Shown here: positions 9,553 to 19,161 of the stretch, in pieces | Numbering within the stretch: the stretch's first letter is position 1 | Layout: every line of letters begins with the position of its first letter | Origin: Tessaracoccus caeni | GTDB lineage: Bacteria; Actinomycetota; Actinomycetes; Propionibacteriales; Propionibacteriaceae | Length of the DNA: 64,000 nucleotides | Assembly: GCF_029211185.1 (NCBI RefSeq) | Contig: NZ_JARGDO010000011.1 | Location: 62,001 to 126,000, forward strand | Reading direction: 5' to 3' | Translations under genes and position numbers: made by a program | The notes under the pieces: model-generated | Told to the model about the DNA's origin: nothing | Database searches by the model: none | What the model saw: the letters and a program-made list of their open reading frames with translations, nothing else

Positions 9553-10713
9553 GTGACGAGGCGCTACCGAGTGGGCATTGCCGGAGGCGGGCAGTTGGCC
9601 CGCATGATGCATCAGGCGGCGATCCCGCTGGGGATCGACGTGCGGCTGCTGGCCGAAGGGCCCGACGTATCCGCTGCCCAAGTGGTTGCTGACACCATCG
9701 TCGGCGACTACCGCGAACTCGACGTGCTGCGTCGCTTCGCCGAAGGTTGCGACGCCATCACGTTCGACCATGAGCACGTGCCCACAAAGTACCTCGAGGA
9801 ACTCGGCGAGTTCGCCGCGGTGCGGCCCGGGCCGAAGGCCTTGGTCTATGCGCAGGACAAGGCCGAGATGCGCGAGTACCTGAGCGATTTCGGCATCCCG
9901 TGCCCCGCCTTCGCCATCTGTGATGACGCGGCCCAGGCGATCGCGTTCGGCGATGCCCAGGGCTGGCCGATCATCCTGAAGACGTCGCGCGGCGGCTACG
10001 ACGGCAAGGGCGTCTGGAAGGTCGGCTCTCGCGACGAGGTCTTCGAGATCTTCGCGAACAAGCCCGCCATGTCCGCAGGGGAACGGGTGCGCATCGTCGC
10101 CGAGGAGTACATCGACTTCGTGCGGGAACTCTCCGCACTGGTGGTGCGGGCGCCGTCGGGGCAGGTCGTCGCCTATCCCATCAGCCAGACCACCCAGACC
10201 GACGGCATCTGCGTCGAGACCATCACCCCCGCGCCCGGCTTGGACGACGAGCGCGCCGCCGAGCTTCAGGTGATGGCCATCAACATCGCCACCGAACTGG
10301 GCGTCGTCGGCGTGCTGGCCGTGGAGTTGATGGAAGCCCCGGACGGCCGCATCGTCGTCAACGAGCTGGCCATGCGCCCGCACAACACGGGCCATTGGAG
10401 CATCGATGGAGCGCTGACCAGCCAGTTCGAGAACCACATCCGCGCGGTGCTGGACCTGCCGCTCGGATCCCCGGAACTGCGCGCGGAGCACGTCGTGATG
10501 ACCAACGTGCTGGGCGGCACCGAGCCAGATCTCACCGGTGCCCTGTTGCACGTCTTCGCCCGCGATCGTGCCATTCGCGTCCACCTCTACGGCAAGGAGG
10601 TGACGCCGGGCCGCAAGGTGGGCCACGTCACCGCCTTCGGCCCCGACCTCGACGACGTGCTGCGCCGCGCCCGCCATGCCGCCGGCTACCTGATGGGAGA
10701 CCCCAATGCCTGA
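9553..10713 (+). CDS. purK: N5-carboxyaminoimidazole ribonucleotide synthase
   Basis: A 386-aa ATP-grasp enzyme of purine synthesis that converts AIR, ATP and bicarbonate to N5-CAIR. The N-terminal Rossmann motif is [13 protein letters not shown]. The ATP loop [17 protein letters not shown] lies at about residues 140-156. The substrate-binding block [20 protein letters not shown] and a C-terminal [20 protein letters not shown] are typical of PurK. GTG 9553 is chosen for its 6-nt spacing to TAGGCT. The 3' end overlaps purE by 8 bp, so the two steps are coupled. Confidence 0.95.
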   Translation: MTRRYRVGIAGGGQLARMMHQAAIPLGIDVRLLAEGPDVSAAQVVADTIVGDYRELDVLRRFAEGCDAITFDHEHVPTKYLEELGEFAAVRPGPKALVYAQDKAEMREYLSDFGIPCPAFAICDDAAQAIAFGDAQGWPIILKTSRGGYDGKGVWKVGSRDEVFEIFANKPAMSAGERVRIVAEEYIDFVRELSALVVRAPSGQVVAYPISQTTQTDGICVETITPAPGLDDERAAELQVMAINIATELGVVGVLAVELMEAPDGRIVVNELAMRPHNTGHWSIDGALTSQFENHIRAVLDLPLGSPELRAEHVVMTNVLGGTEPDLTGALLHVFARDRAIRVHLYGKEVTPGRKVGHVTAFGPDLDDVLRRARHAAGYLMGDPNA

Positions 10714-11209
10714 TACCTCCACCCCGCCGCTCGTCTCGATCGTGATGGGCTCCGACTCCGACTGGCCCACGATGAAGGCCGCGGCCGACGCGCTGACCGA
10801 GTTCGGCGTCGCGTACGAGGCCGACGTGGTCTCGGCGCACCGGATGCCCGAGGACATGGTGGCCTTCGGCCGCGAGGCACACCAGCGCGGCATCAAGGTG
10901 ATCATCGCCGGTGCCGGCGGTGCGGCCCACCTGCCCGGCATGCTCGCTGCCCTCACCCCCTTGCCCGTGATCGGGGTGCCGGTACCTTTGAAGTATCTCG
11001 ACGGAATGGACTCCCTCCTCTCCATCGTGCAGATGCCGGCCGGGGTGCCGGTCGCCACGGTGGCCATCGGCAACGCGCGTAACGCGGGCCTGCTGGCGGT
11101 GCGGATGCTGGGAATCCAGGACGACGACGTGCTGCAGCAGATGGTCGACTTCCAGGCCGAGCTGCGGGACATGGCCCGTGCGAAGGGCGCGAACATACGA
11201 AAGGGATGA
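10706..11209 (+). CDS. purE: N5-carboxyaminoimidazole ribonucleotide mutase
   Basis: A 167-aa class I PurE that converts N5-CAIR to CAIR. It has the [16 protein letters not shown] phosphate-binding loop, SAHRMPEDM with the catalytic histidine, and [20 protein letters not shown]. It begins inside the purK 3' end and is followed 6 bp later by the ATPase gene. Length and motifs are standard. Confidence 0.95.
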   Translation: MPDTSTPPLVSIVMGSDSDWPTMKAAADALTEFGVAYEADVVSAHRMPEDMVAFGREAHQRGIKVIIAGAGGAAHLPGMLAALTPLPVIGVPVPLKYLDGMDSLLSIVQMPAGVPVATVAIGNARNAGLLAVRMLGIQDDDVLQQMVDFQAELRDMARAKGANIRKG

Positions 11210-11215
11210 TGCGCG

Positions 11216-14038
11216 GTGACCGCTCAGGTCGGCATCAGAGAACAGGATCCGTCTCTTCTACCGGCTGAGCAGGTGTCACGCACGCGTGATGTCGACGTCG
11301 AAGTCGGACTGAGCACGGCAGAGGCCGCCGCCCGGCTGGAGCGCTACGGGCCCAACGAGCTTCGTGCCAAGGAGGGCGAGCCCGCGTGGCGGCGCTTCTT
11401 GAGGCAGTTCGCTGATCCGCTGGTCTATCTGCTGCTGGTGGCCATCGTCATCTCGGTGGTCGCCTGGATTCTGGAGGGCGCCACCGGCGTTCCGATCGAC
11501 GCCGTCGTGATCCTCGCGATCGTGCTGGCCAACGCCATCATCGGCTTCGTCCAGGAGAACAAGGCCGCGGACGCGGTGGCCGCGCTGGCCGACATGACCG
11601 CGTCCCACGCCACCGTGCTGCGCGACGGTCGGCTGACCGACGTGGCGTCGGCCGACATCGTTCCCGGTGACGTGTTGGTGCTGTCGGAGGGCGACGCGGT
11701 GGGCGCCGATGCGCGCCTGATCAGCGTCTCCTCGCTGCGGGTGCAGGAGGCGTCGCTGACCGGTGAGTCGGAGGCCGTCGCCAAGGACGCGGGCACGCTG
11801 AACGCGCCCGCCCAGCTGGGCGATCGGCGCAACATGGTGTTCAAGGGCACGGCGGTGGCGCGCGGTGTCGGCCGGGCGGTGGTCACCGGCACGGGCATGA
11901 ACACCGAGGTGGGTAAGATCGCCACCCTGCTCGACGAGACTGAAGACGAGCCGTCGCCGCTGCAAGTGGAGATCGCGAAGATCTCCAAGGCACTGGGGCT
12001 GCTGGTGATCCTGATCGCGATCGGCGTGATGGCCGTCGTCGCGCTGGTCAACGGCGTCGACTCCGCCGAGGAAGCCGTCGAGATCCTGCTGATGGGCGTC
12101 TCGCTCGCGGTGGCGGCGGTGCCCGAAGGGTTGCCCGCGATCCTGTCTCTGGTGCTGGCCATCGGCGTGCAGGCCATGGCCCGGCGCAACGCAGTGATGA
12201 AGAACCTGGAGTCGGTGGAGACCCTCGGCTCGGTTTCGGTGATCTGCTCCGACAAGACGGGCACCCTCACCAAGAACGAGATGACGCTGCGCGAGATCGT
12301 CACCGCGTCGGGTCGCGTGGAGCTGTCCGGCACCGGCTACGAGCCGGTGGGGGAGGCCACCGTCGTCGACGGCGATCGCGACGCCGTCATGGACGAGGCG
12401 CGGATCGTGTTGGCGGCGGGCTCGGTGGCGAGCAATGCCCAGCTCGATCAGGTGAATGGCTACTGGCAGATCCAGGGCGATCCCACCGAGGCGGCCTTCC
12501 TGGTTGCGGCGCCCAAGCTCGACGGGGTGACCGAGCGCGCCGACGCCCACGAGCGTCACGCCGAGGCTCCGTTCGACTCGGAGCGCAAGATGATGTCGGT
12601 GCTCGGTGCCGCCGATGACAAGGTGCGGGTGCTCGCCAAGGGTGCTCCCGACGTGCTGCTGGGTCGCTGCGTCGCCGAGCAGGTGGGCCAGGTCGCCCGG
12701 CCCCTGACCGATGAGCGTCGCGCCGAACTGGAACGCGTCGTCGTGAGTCTCAGCGAGCAGGGCTACCGCACGCTGGGGGTCGCATGGAGAGATGCGGATG
12801 ACACCGATCGGGAGGAGTTCGGCGAGGACTCCGAGCGAGACCTCGTCTTCGCGGGCGTCGTCGGCATCATCGACCCGCCTCGCCAGGAGGCCGCCGACGC
12901 CATCGCCGACGCTCACCGCGCCGGTATCAAGACCGTGATGATCACCGGCGACCACCCCGTCACCGCCGCTCGGATCGCGTCCGATCTCGGCATCGTCGAG
13001 GACGGCCACGAGATCGTGGCGGTGACCGGCCGTGAACTGGAGGAGATGGACGATGCCCGTCTCTCCGAGGTGGTGAAGGAAGCCCGCGTCTATGCGCGCG
13101 TCTCGCCCGAGCATAAGCTCCGCATCGTCGACGCGCTCCAGGCCAACCGGCAGATCGTCGCTATGACCGGTGACGGCGTCAACGACGCCCCCGCGCTGAA
13201 GTCGGCCGACATCGGCATCGCCATGGGCATCACCGGCACCGAGGTGACCAAGGAGGCCGGGGAGATGATCCTCGGCGACGACAACTACTCGACGATCGTC
13301 GCCGCGGTGCGGCGAGGCCGCGTGATCTTCGACAACATCAAGAAGTTCATCCGCTACCTGCTGAGCTCCAACATGGGAGAGGTGGCCACCGTCTTCTTCG
13401 GCGTGGTTCTGAGTGGCGTGATCGGCCTAGCCGATCCTGCCAACCCCGGCGCCGCCGTCGTGCCGCTGCTGGCCACCCAGATCCTCTGGATCAACCTGGT
13501 CACCGACTCCGGCCCGGCGCTGGCCATGGGCGTCGATCCCGAGATCGACGACGTGATGGCCCGCACGCCCCGGAGCATGGACGAGCGCATCATCGACGGG
13601 CACATGTGGAGCCGGATCATCGGCATCGGCCTGGTGATGGGCCTGCTCGGCCTGGTGGTGCTCGACCTCACGCTGCCCGGTGGCCTGCTGAGCGGCATGG
13701 AGCATCTGGCCCCCGTGGAGCAGCAGCTCGACGTGGCCCGCACCACGATGTTCACCGCGCTGGTGTTCATGCAGCTGTTCAACGCGCTGAACAGCCGATC
13801 CGACCTGGCCAGCGCCTTCGACCACCTGTTCACCAACCGCTGGCTGTGGATCTCGCTGGCCGGGGCGACGGTGGCCCAGGTGCTCGTCGTCGAGGTGCCG
13901 TTCCTGCAGCACGCCTTCGGGACGACGTCGATCAGCGCGGCGCACTGGGCGCTCGCCGTCGGCGCGGGCGTCGCGGTGCTGGTCTTCGAGGAGGCCGTGA
14001 AGCTCATCCGTCGACGCCGTGCGCTACGGAAGCACTGA
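11216..14038 (+). CDS. P-type cation-transporting ATPase (P2-type, probably Ca2+)
   Basis: A 940-aa membrane pump. It has an N-terminal cation ATPase domain, the actuator LTGESEAVAKDAG, the phosphorylation site CSDKTGTLTKNEMT (Asp346) and the hinge TGDGVNDAPALKSADIGIAMG. Membrane-segment motifs AAVPEGLPAILSLVLAIG (M4) and ILWINLVTDSGPALAMGVDP (M6) match P2A/PMR1-like Ca2+ or Mn2+ pumps rather than heavy-metal P1B pumps; there are no CPC or HMA motifs. GTG start 11216, 6 bp after purE. A strong bidirectional terminator follows. The ion is inferred from M4 and M6 only. Confidence 0.9.
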   Translation: MTAQVGIREQDPSLLPAEQVSRTRDVDVEVGLSTAEAAARLERYGPNELRAKEGEPAWRRFLRQFADPLVYLLLVAIVISVVAWILEGATGVPIDAVVILAIVLANAIIGFVQENKAADAVAALADMTASHATVLRDGRLTDVASADIVPGDVLVLSEGDAVGADARLISVSSLRVQEASLTGESEAVAKDAGTLNAPAQLGDRRNMVFKGTAVARGVGRAVVTGTGMNTEVGKIATLLDETEDEPSPLQVEIAKISKALGLLVILIAIGVMAVVALVNGVDSAEEAVEILLMGVSLAVAAVPEGLPAILSLVLAIGVQAMARRNAVMKNLESVETLGSVSVICSDKTGTLTKNEMTLREIVTASGRVELSGTGYEPVGEATVVDGDRDAVMDEARIVLAAGSVASNAQLDQVNGYWQIQGDPTEAAFLVAAPKLDGVTERADAHERHAEAPFDSERKMMSVLGAADDKVRVLAKGAPDVLLGRCVAEQVGQVARPLTDERRAELERVVVSLSEQGYRTLGVAWRDADDTDREEFGEDSERDLVFAGVVGIIDPPRQEAADAIADAHRAGIKTVMITGDHPVTAARIASDLGIVEDGHEIVAVTGRELEEMDDARLSEVVKEARVYARVSPEHKLRIVDALQANRQIVAMTGDGVNDAPALKSADIGIAMGITGTEVTKEAGEMILGDDNYSTIVAAVRRGRVIFDNIKKFIRYLLSSNMGEVATVFFGVVLSGVIGLADPANPGAAVVPLLATQILWINLVTDSGPALAMGVDPEIDDVMARTPRSMDERIIDGHMWSRIIGIGLVMGLLGLVVLDLTLPGGLLSGMEHLAPVEQQLDVARTTMFTALVFMQLFNALNSRSDLASAFDHLFTNRWLWISLAGATVAQVLVVEVPFLQHAFGTTSISAAHWALAVGAGVAVLVFEEAVKLIRRRRALRKH

Positions 14039-14045
14039 TCAAGAA

Positions 14046-14079
14046 AAGAAGGGGTTCCACCGCGGTGGAACCCCTTCTT
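14046..14079. terminator. Bidirectional terminator between convergent genes
   Basis: A perfect palindrome at 14048-14077 (left arm GAAGGGGTTCCACCG), extended by A/T pairs, lies 7 bp after the ATPase stop. A-rich and T-rich flanks suit termination from both sides. Confidence 0.85.
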
Positions 14080-14091
14080 CGATAGCTGCGA

Positions 14092-15600
14092 TCAGTTGAA
14101 AGCGACCCGCAGCTGCACCTCGGAGGTGTGGTCGTCGAGCCTGCTGCCGACGATGCCGACGCCGGCCAGGGCCTCGAAGTTGGACGGGTCGGTGCCGAGA
14201 GCACCGGCCATGTCGCGGATCGGGTCGACGTTGACGAACATCACCACGTTCACCGAGCCGGAGAGCTCCGTCAGCTTGGTGTAGGAGGCGTTGTCCTTCA
14301 GCGCGGTGGCCGGCGCCAGGGCCGACTCGAGGCCCGCGGGAGAGATGCTGATACCGGAGTAGCCATCGCGCACCTCGCGGCTGAGCGGCATGCCCAGCTG
14401 GAGCTCCAGATTCTCCAGCAGCGCGGTGTGACGATCGACATCGGCGGGCTTCACCTTGATGCCGATGACGGGCTCAGGGGCGTCCAGGCTCTTGAGCGAC
14501 AGGCCGAGCTGCTCGCCGAAGAGGGCGCTGAAGTCGGCGGCCGACTGAATGCCGAGAAGAGGCAGGATCTCTGCCATCTCGGGCGTGGCGGTCATCACGT
14601 CCCAGTTCTTCTCGATGGCCTCGGCCGGAAGGCTCGCGGCAAGGGCGAACACCGATTCGCCGTCCAGTGCGCCGGCGAAGTCGCGGACGTCGACCATCTC
14701 GGGCATCGCCTCGGGCGACGTGGAGATGATCTTCGCGCTCAGCATGTTGTCGGTCACCTGGAGGGCGACGCCGCTCGCGCCGATCTCCTGCTGAAGCGCC
14801 GCCGGAAGCTCCGGGATCTCGGGGTCGTCCATCGACTCGAGAATCATCGGGATCGCCTGCGGGCTGACGTACGCGGTGACCAGGCCGCCGCCCAGCTTCT
14901 CCTTCATGGACGTGTATTCCTGGGACGCGCTCAACGGCGCGGCCTTGATGGCGTCGGCGCTGAGGTCGAGCGCGACCGGGTGGATCACCAGCAGGTCATC
15001 GACGAAGAAATGCTTCATATCGGCGTCGTCGTTTTTCTTGGTGAAGAACTCCTCGGCTTTGGAAGCGTCGGTGGTGTCGACGACGAAGACGATCGAATCG
15101 TCCGGGTCATAAGGGCTGAAGTCGGTGCTGTTCACGACACCGATGGCGGCGGAGTCGCCGAGCCAGGGCTTCACGTCGGTGGCGTAGTCGACGTCCTCGG
15201 TGTCGCCGGCGACCAGGCTGAAGAGGGCCTCCTTGTAGTCGGTCGTCTCGGTGTTCATCTCGAGGTTGGGGAACTTCTTGGCGATGTCGCGCAGCGCCAG
15301 CTGGTCGCCCGCCGGGGGATTGAGGTTGACCTCCGCGGCAAAGACCGCGTCGGAGGGAAGGCCGTCGGCGGCGTTCATGTCGCCGCCCTTCGCGAGGTTG
15401 AGAGCCAGCGCGATGCCGCCTCCGATCACCGCGACGCCCACGACGGCCGCGGTGGCGATCACCCCGGTGCGGCGCTTCTTCGGCGGCGTCGGCTGGGCGC
15501 CCGGAGCGGCCGTCTGCGGTTGCGCGGGCTGCCCCGGCGGTGCGAACTGCGGGCCCGGCTGATCGGGCGTCGGCTGCTGGGGAGGATGATTCTCGCTCAC
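14092..15600 (-). CDS. DUF3352-family membrane-anchored protein
   Basis: A 502-aa protein with a Pro/Gln-rich cytoplasmic N-terminus (about residues 1-40), a KKRR basic patch, one membrane segment (about 46-68) and a large extracytoplasmic domain. This layout and the repeated ALA..LP..A-type helical pattern match DUF3352 proteins of actinobacteria, whose role is unknown. GTG 15600 (VSENHPPQQ) has a GAAAGG ribosome site 7 nt upstream, so the in-frame ATG 11 codons earlier is rejected. It converges on the P-type ATPase and shares its terminator. Confidence 0.75.
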   Translation of the reverse strand: MSENHPPQQPTPDQPGPQFAPPGQPAQPQTAAPGAQPTPPKKRRTGVIATAAVVGVAVIGGGIALALNLAKGGDMNAADGLPSDAVFAAEVNLNPPAGDQLALRDIAKKFPNLEMNTETTDYKEALFSLVAGDTEDVDYATDVKPWLGDSAAIGVVNSTDFSPYDPDDSIVFVVDTTDASKAEEFFTKKNDDADMKHFFVDDLLVIHPVALDLSADAIKAAPLSASQEYTSMKEKLGGGLVTAYVSPQAIPMILESMDDPEIPELPAALQQEIGASGVALQVTDNMLSAKIISTSPEAMPEMVDVRDFAGALDGESVFALAASLPAEAIEKNWDVMTATPEMAEILPLLGIQSAADFSALFGEQLGLSLKSLDAPEPVIGIKVKPADVDRHTALLENLELQLGMPLSREVRDGYSGISISPAGLESALAPATALKDNASYTKLTELSGSVNVVMFVNVDPIRDMAGALGTDPSNFEALAGVGIVGSRLDDHTSEVQLRVAFN

Positions 15601-15714
15601 TCTGATGCCTTTCGTGGGGGGAGAGATCACCATAGCAAGGGCGAATGACAGCCCGATGACCGCGGCAGGCTCCGAGGATCTTCAGCGCCAGGCGCGAGGT
15701 GCGCCGGGAACCTC

Positions 15715-16989
15715 CTACTCCAGGCCGGTGGTGTCGCCGCTAGCGATGGCGTCGAAGATCTTCTGAGCCGCCGCCTCGTCCCAGAGGATGGTGGAGCCCA
15801 CGCCCGCGGCGTTGTGATTGGCGTCGGCGACGGGCACCGTCATGGACAACCCGGCGCCTCGCGTCACGGCGACGAAGCCGAGGCCCATGTTTCCGAGTTC
15901 CAGCACGCTGGTGTCCTCACCGCGACGCAGCGTGTGGGCCGCCGCCATGTTGAGCCGCCAGTAGGAGACGGGGTTCAGCAGGGTCAGCGGGCTGACGGCG
16001 CGTTTGGTGATCTGACCGATCACCTCGCGCTGGCGTTCCACGCGTCCCAGGTCGCCGCGGGCGTCGGCCTTGCGCATCCGGACGTAGCCGAGCCCGGTGA
16101 CGCCGTCGAGCGTCTGGCAACCCGCGGGGATGTCGAGGTGCGAGTCCTTGTCCTTGATCGCCTTCTCGGGGCACACCTCGACGCCGCCGACGGCGTCGAT
16201 CAGGTCGACGACGCCCGCGAAGCCGATCTCCAGGTAGCCGTCGATCTGGATGCCGGTATTGGCCTCCACCGTCTCGACGAGCAGCGGGGCGCCGCCGAAG
16301 GCGAAGGACGCGTTCAGGCGGTTCTGATTGTGTCCGGGGATGTCCACCAGCGAGTCGCGGGGCAGCGACAGCAGCACGGGCTGGCCCTGCTTGGGCTGGT
16401 GCAGCAGCATCATGGTGTCGGTGCGCTGGCCCTCGATGTGGCCCGTGCCGAGGCGCTTGCGCTCCTCCAAGCTCAGGTCGTCGCGCGAGTCGGAGCCCAC
16501 CAGCAGCACGGTGGTGCCGGGCTGGTTCGCGAGCGGGCTGGCCGACGTCGAGTCCACCCGGCCGATGCTGAACAGTGCATAGACGGGCGTGCCGATCATG
16601 AACAGCAGCCAGGCCGCCAGGATGAGGCCGACGGTGCGCAGCACGGGGCGGCGGGGCTTCGTCGTGGGCGCCTTCGTCCGGGTCGCCGGCTTGGCGGCCG
16701 GCGACGGCGTCTGCTGTGCGCCCGGATGATCAGGCCTGGGCTGCGAAGGACGCCCGGCGCCGTGCGCCCGCGGATCGGGATAGCCGGACGTCGGCTTGGG
16801 GTAGCCGGACGATTGTTCGGCGTAGCCGGAAGCAGGCGACTCGGCGTAGATCGGGCCCGTCGAGCGCGGTGCCGACCCGCCCCCGGGCGCAGCTGGGGGC
16901 GACGGATCCGGGGGCGTCACCGAGGTGCGCTCGTCCTCGTCTCGGCGGTACAGCCAATCCAGATTGGGATCGTCACGGTTGTCGCTCAT
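15715..16989 (-). CDS. LytR-CpsA-Psr (LCP) family protein
   Basis: A 424-aa protein predicted to transfer lipid-linked glycopolymers onto peptidoglycan. It has a long Pro/Ser/Gly-rich cytoplasmic tail, one membrane helix (about residues 118-140) and the LCP domain. The domain includes TTVLLVGSDSRDDLS, the arginine-rich RTDTMMLLH, LSLPRDSLVDIPGHNQNRLN and YVRMRKADARGDLGRVERQR. These arginines and aspartates bind the pyrophosphate lipid head. ATG 16989 has TAGGCT 8 nt upstream on this strand. Neighbouring glycosyltransferase and mannose-nucleotide genes fit a wall-polymer role. Confidence 0.9.
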   Translation of the reverse strand: MSDNRDDPNLDWLYRRDEDERTSVTPPDPSPPAAPGGGSAPRSTGPIYAESPASGYAEQSSGYPKPTSGYPDPRAHGAGRPSQPRPDHPGAQQTPSPAAKPATRTKAPTTKPRRPVLRTVGLILAAWLLFMIGTPVYALFSIGRVDSTSASPLANQPGTTVLLVGSDSRDDLSLEERKRLGTGHIEGQRTDTMMLLHQPKQGQPVLLSLPRDSLVDIPGHNQNRLNASFAFGGAPLLVETVEANTGIQIDGYLEIGFAGVVDLIDAVGGVEVCPEKAIKDKDSHLDIPAGCQTLDGVTGLGYVRMRKADARGDLGRVERQREVIGQITKRAVSPLTLLNPVSYWRLNMAAAHTLRRGEDTSVLELGNMGLGFVAVTRGAGLSMTVPVADANHNAAGVGSTILWDEAAAQKIFDAIASGDTTGLE

Positions 16990-16997
16990 GATCGCCA

Positions 16998-17003
16998 AGC
17001 CTA
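16998..17003 (-). promoter_or_regulatory. -10 box TAGGCT of the LCP gene
   Basis: TAGGCT on the minus strand is 8 nt from ATG 16989. Confidence 0.5.
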
Positions 17004-17098
17004 CGTGCGCGCCGCAGCTAGGACATCCGCCCTAGGTATAGGTCGCGGAGGTAGTAGCGTTGAGTCCACCTTCCCCATCAGAGACTGAGGAGCCCTCC

Positions 17099-18091
17099 AT
17101 GGCGACGCCGGAGATCAGCGTGATCATGCCCGTGCTCAACGAGGAGCGACACCTCGCCGCTGCCGTGGCGAGGGTGCTTGAGCAGGACTACGACGGCGGC
17201 ATCGAGGTGCTGCTGGCGGTGGGGCCGTCCAAGGATCGCACCCGCGAGATCGCCGACGATCTGGCCGCGGCAGACCCCCGCGTCAAGGTGCTGGACAATC
17301 CGACGGGACGCACTCCCGCCGGACTCAACATCGCCATTCGTGCGGCGCGCAACGAGACCATCGTGCGGGTGGACGGTCACGGCGAGTTGAGCCCCGGCTA
17401 CCTGACGACGGTCGCCCGGCTGCTCGAGGAGACGGGGGCCGCCAACGTCGGCGGGCTGATGGACGCGCGCGGTGAGACGCCGTTCCAGCAGGCGGTGGCC
17501 GCCGCCTACAACTCGCCGTTCGGGCTCGGCGGCGGGGGATTCCACCTTGAGGACACTCCGGCCGGGCCCGCGGACACCGTCTACCTTGGCGCGTTCCGAC
17601 GCTCGGCCTTGATGGAGGTGGGCGGCTACGACGAGACCATGCATCGCGCGCAGGACTGGGAACTCAACCACCGGTTGCGCGAGGCCGGCAAACTGATCTA
17701 CTTCACCCCCGACCTGCGCGTTACCTATTGGCCGCGCTCGTCGGCGTCGGCGCTCGCCACCCAGTTCTTCAAGACCGGGCAGTGGCGGCGCGAGGTGATG
17801 CGGCGCTACCCGGAGACGCGCAGCGTGCGGTACCTGATGCCCCCGGTCGCCGTGGCGGGCCTCGGCGTCGGTCTGCTCGGCGGGCTCGTCGGCCTGGTGA
17901 CGCATCGACGACTGCTGAGCCTGATGCTCCTGGCTCCGGCCGCCTACCTGTTGTTCCTGGTGGTGGCCACGCTGACCATGAGCGTGCCGTCGACGGCGGC
18001 CCGGTTGCGGCTGCCCGCGGTGCTCGCGGTCATGCACGTATGCTGGGGCGCCGGCTTTCTCCGGGGAGTCTCCCAGGAGTCCCTCGCATAG
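17099..18091 (+). CDS. Family 2 glycosyltransferase with C-terminal membrane segments
   Basis: A 330-aa protein with a GT-A domain: ISVIMPVLNEERHLAAAVARVL, then VLDNPTGRTPAGLNIAIRAA and an acceptor-side IVRVDGHGELSPGYL metal-site region. QDWELNHRLREAG is the usual catalytic-base region (ED/QD motif). Hydrophobic helices follow from about residue 260. It probably adds a sugar to a lipid-linked envelope polymer; donor and acceptor are unknown. ATG 17099 has a GAGGAG ribosome site, so it is leadered. Divergent from the LCP gene. Confidence 0.85.
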   Translation: MATPEISVIMPVLNEERHLAAAVARVLEQDYDGGIEVLLAVGPSKDRTREIADDLAAADPRVKVLDNPTGRTPAGLNIAIRAARNETIVRVDGHGELSPGYLTTVARLLEETGAANVGGLMDARGETPFQQAVAAAYNSPFGLGGGGFHLEDTPAGPADTVYLGAFRRSALMEVGGYDETMHRAQDWELNHRLREAGKLIYFTPDLRVTYWPRSSASALATQFFKTGQWRREVMRRYPETRSVRYLMPPVAVAGLGVGLLGGLVGLVTHRRLLSLMLLAPAAYLLFLVVATLTMSVPSTAARLRLPAVLAVMHVCWGAGFLRGVSQESLA

Positions 18092-18133
18092 CGCGCTGCC
18101 CACCCAATTGATACCGAAACGAAACGAGGAACC

Positions 18134-19156
18134 ATGACTCAGGCCACCTTCCGTACTGTCCTGCGCGGCTACGAGCCGGCCCAGGTTGATGCGGAGATCT
18201 CTGCCTTGGCGAAGGCGCTGGAGGGGGCACGCACGGAGGTGGGGCGGCTCACCGCCCAGCTGAACGAGACCCGTCAGGGTCAGTCGGCACTGGAGCGCCG
18301 GGTGGTGGCCGCGGAAGCCAGGGTGGCCGACGCCGTCCGGGCGAGCGAGACCGTCGCGGTACCCACCTACGCCGGGCTGGGCGAGCGCATCGGCCGGATC
18401 CTCACCCTCGCCGATGAAGAGGCCGACGAGCTTCGTCGTTCCGCCCATGAAGAGGCCCAGGCGCTCGTCGCGCTTGCCACCGACCGGGCGGATCAGACCG
18501 CCGCGCAGGCCAACCGATACGCGGTGGAGACCCGCACCGCCGTCGACGCGCAGGCCGAAGAGATTCTGACCTCCGCTCAGCGCCAGGCGCAGGAGACGGT
18601 CGAGCTGGCCGACCGCGAAGCGGCCGCGCGCAGAGCTGAGGGCGAGGCCATCTATGAGGCGCAGCGCGCCGCTGCCGCCGAGGCCGCTGCTGATTTCGAC
18701 CGCACCCTTGCCGAGCGTCGCGAGCGCGCCGATGCTGAGTTCGCGCAGCAGCTGGGCGATCGCCAGGAGCAGTTGCGCGTCGCCGACGAGAACGTGCGGG
18801 CTGCGGAGAACGAGGCGTTGCGGATCGTCGCCGACGCTCAGAGCCAGGCCGAAGCGGTGCGCGAGCAGGGATTCCGCGACGCCGAGCAGGTGGTGGCTGC
18901 GGCCCGCGAGGAGGCCGAGCGTGTTCGCCTGGAGGGCGAGCGCGAGCTCGCGGCGATCGTTGAGCGCCGCGACGCCATCACCGCACAACTGGCCAACGTG
19001 CGTCAGGTGCTGTCCACCATCGGCGGCGGATCCCTCGGCGCGTTTGCGGACGAGGAGGAGTCGATCTCCGAGCAGGATGTCGTCGAGACGGCGGTTCAGC
19101 CCGTGGAGGCCGACGACATCGCCGAGACCAAGGTGATGGCCGCCGTCGAGAACTGA
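18134..19156 (+). CDS. DivIVA-like long coiled-coil protein
   Basis: A 340-aa highly charged Ala/Glu/Arg-rich protein. The N-terminus FRTVLRGYEPAQVDAEISAL resembles the DivIVA membrane-targeting start (GYxxxxVD). A short coiled coil (about 25-65), a break around PTYAGLGERIGRIL (about 80-95) and a long coiled coil (about 95-295) follow. The tail is acidic. In actinobacteria such proteins organise polar growth or division scaffolds; this role is inferred from architecture. It is close to the glycosyltransferase (42-bp gap). Confidence 0.72.
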   Translation: MTQATFRTVLRGYEPAQVDAEISALAKALEGARTEVGRLTAQLNETRQGQSALERRVVAAEARVADAVRASETVAVPTYAGLGERIGRILTLADEEADELRRSAHEEAQALVALATDRADQTAAQANRYAVETRTAVDAQAEEILTSAQRQAQETVELADREAAARRAEGEAIYEAQRAAAAEAAADFDRTLAERRERADAEFAQQLGDRQEQLRVADENVRAAENEALRIVADAQSQAEAVREQGFRDAEQVVAAAREEAERVRLEGERELAAIVERRDAITAQLANVRQVLSTIGGGSLGAFADEEESISEQDVVETAVQPVEADDIAETKVMAAVEN

Positions 19157-19161
19157 ATCTC

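Noticed and set aside
11276-13114. 612-aa minus-strand frame opposite the P-type ATPase
   Set aside because: Shadow; the plus-strand gene carries all P-type motifs.
14128-15648. Long plus-strand frame opposite DUF3352
   Set aside because: Shadow with Arg/His/Gly-rich translation; the minus gene has signal anchor and ribosome site.
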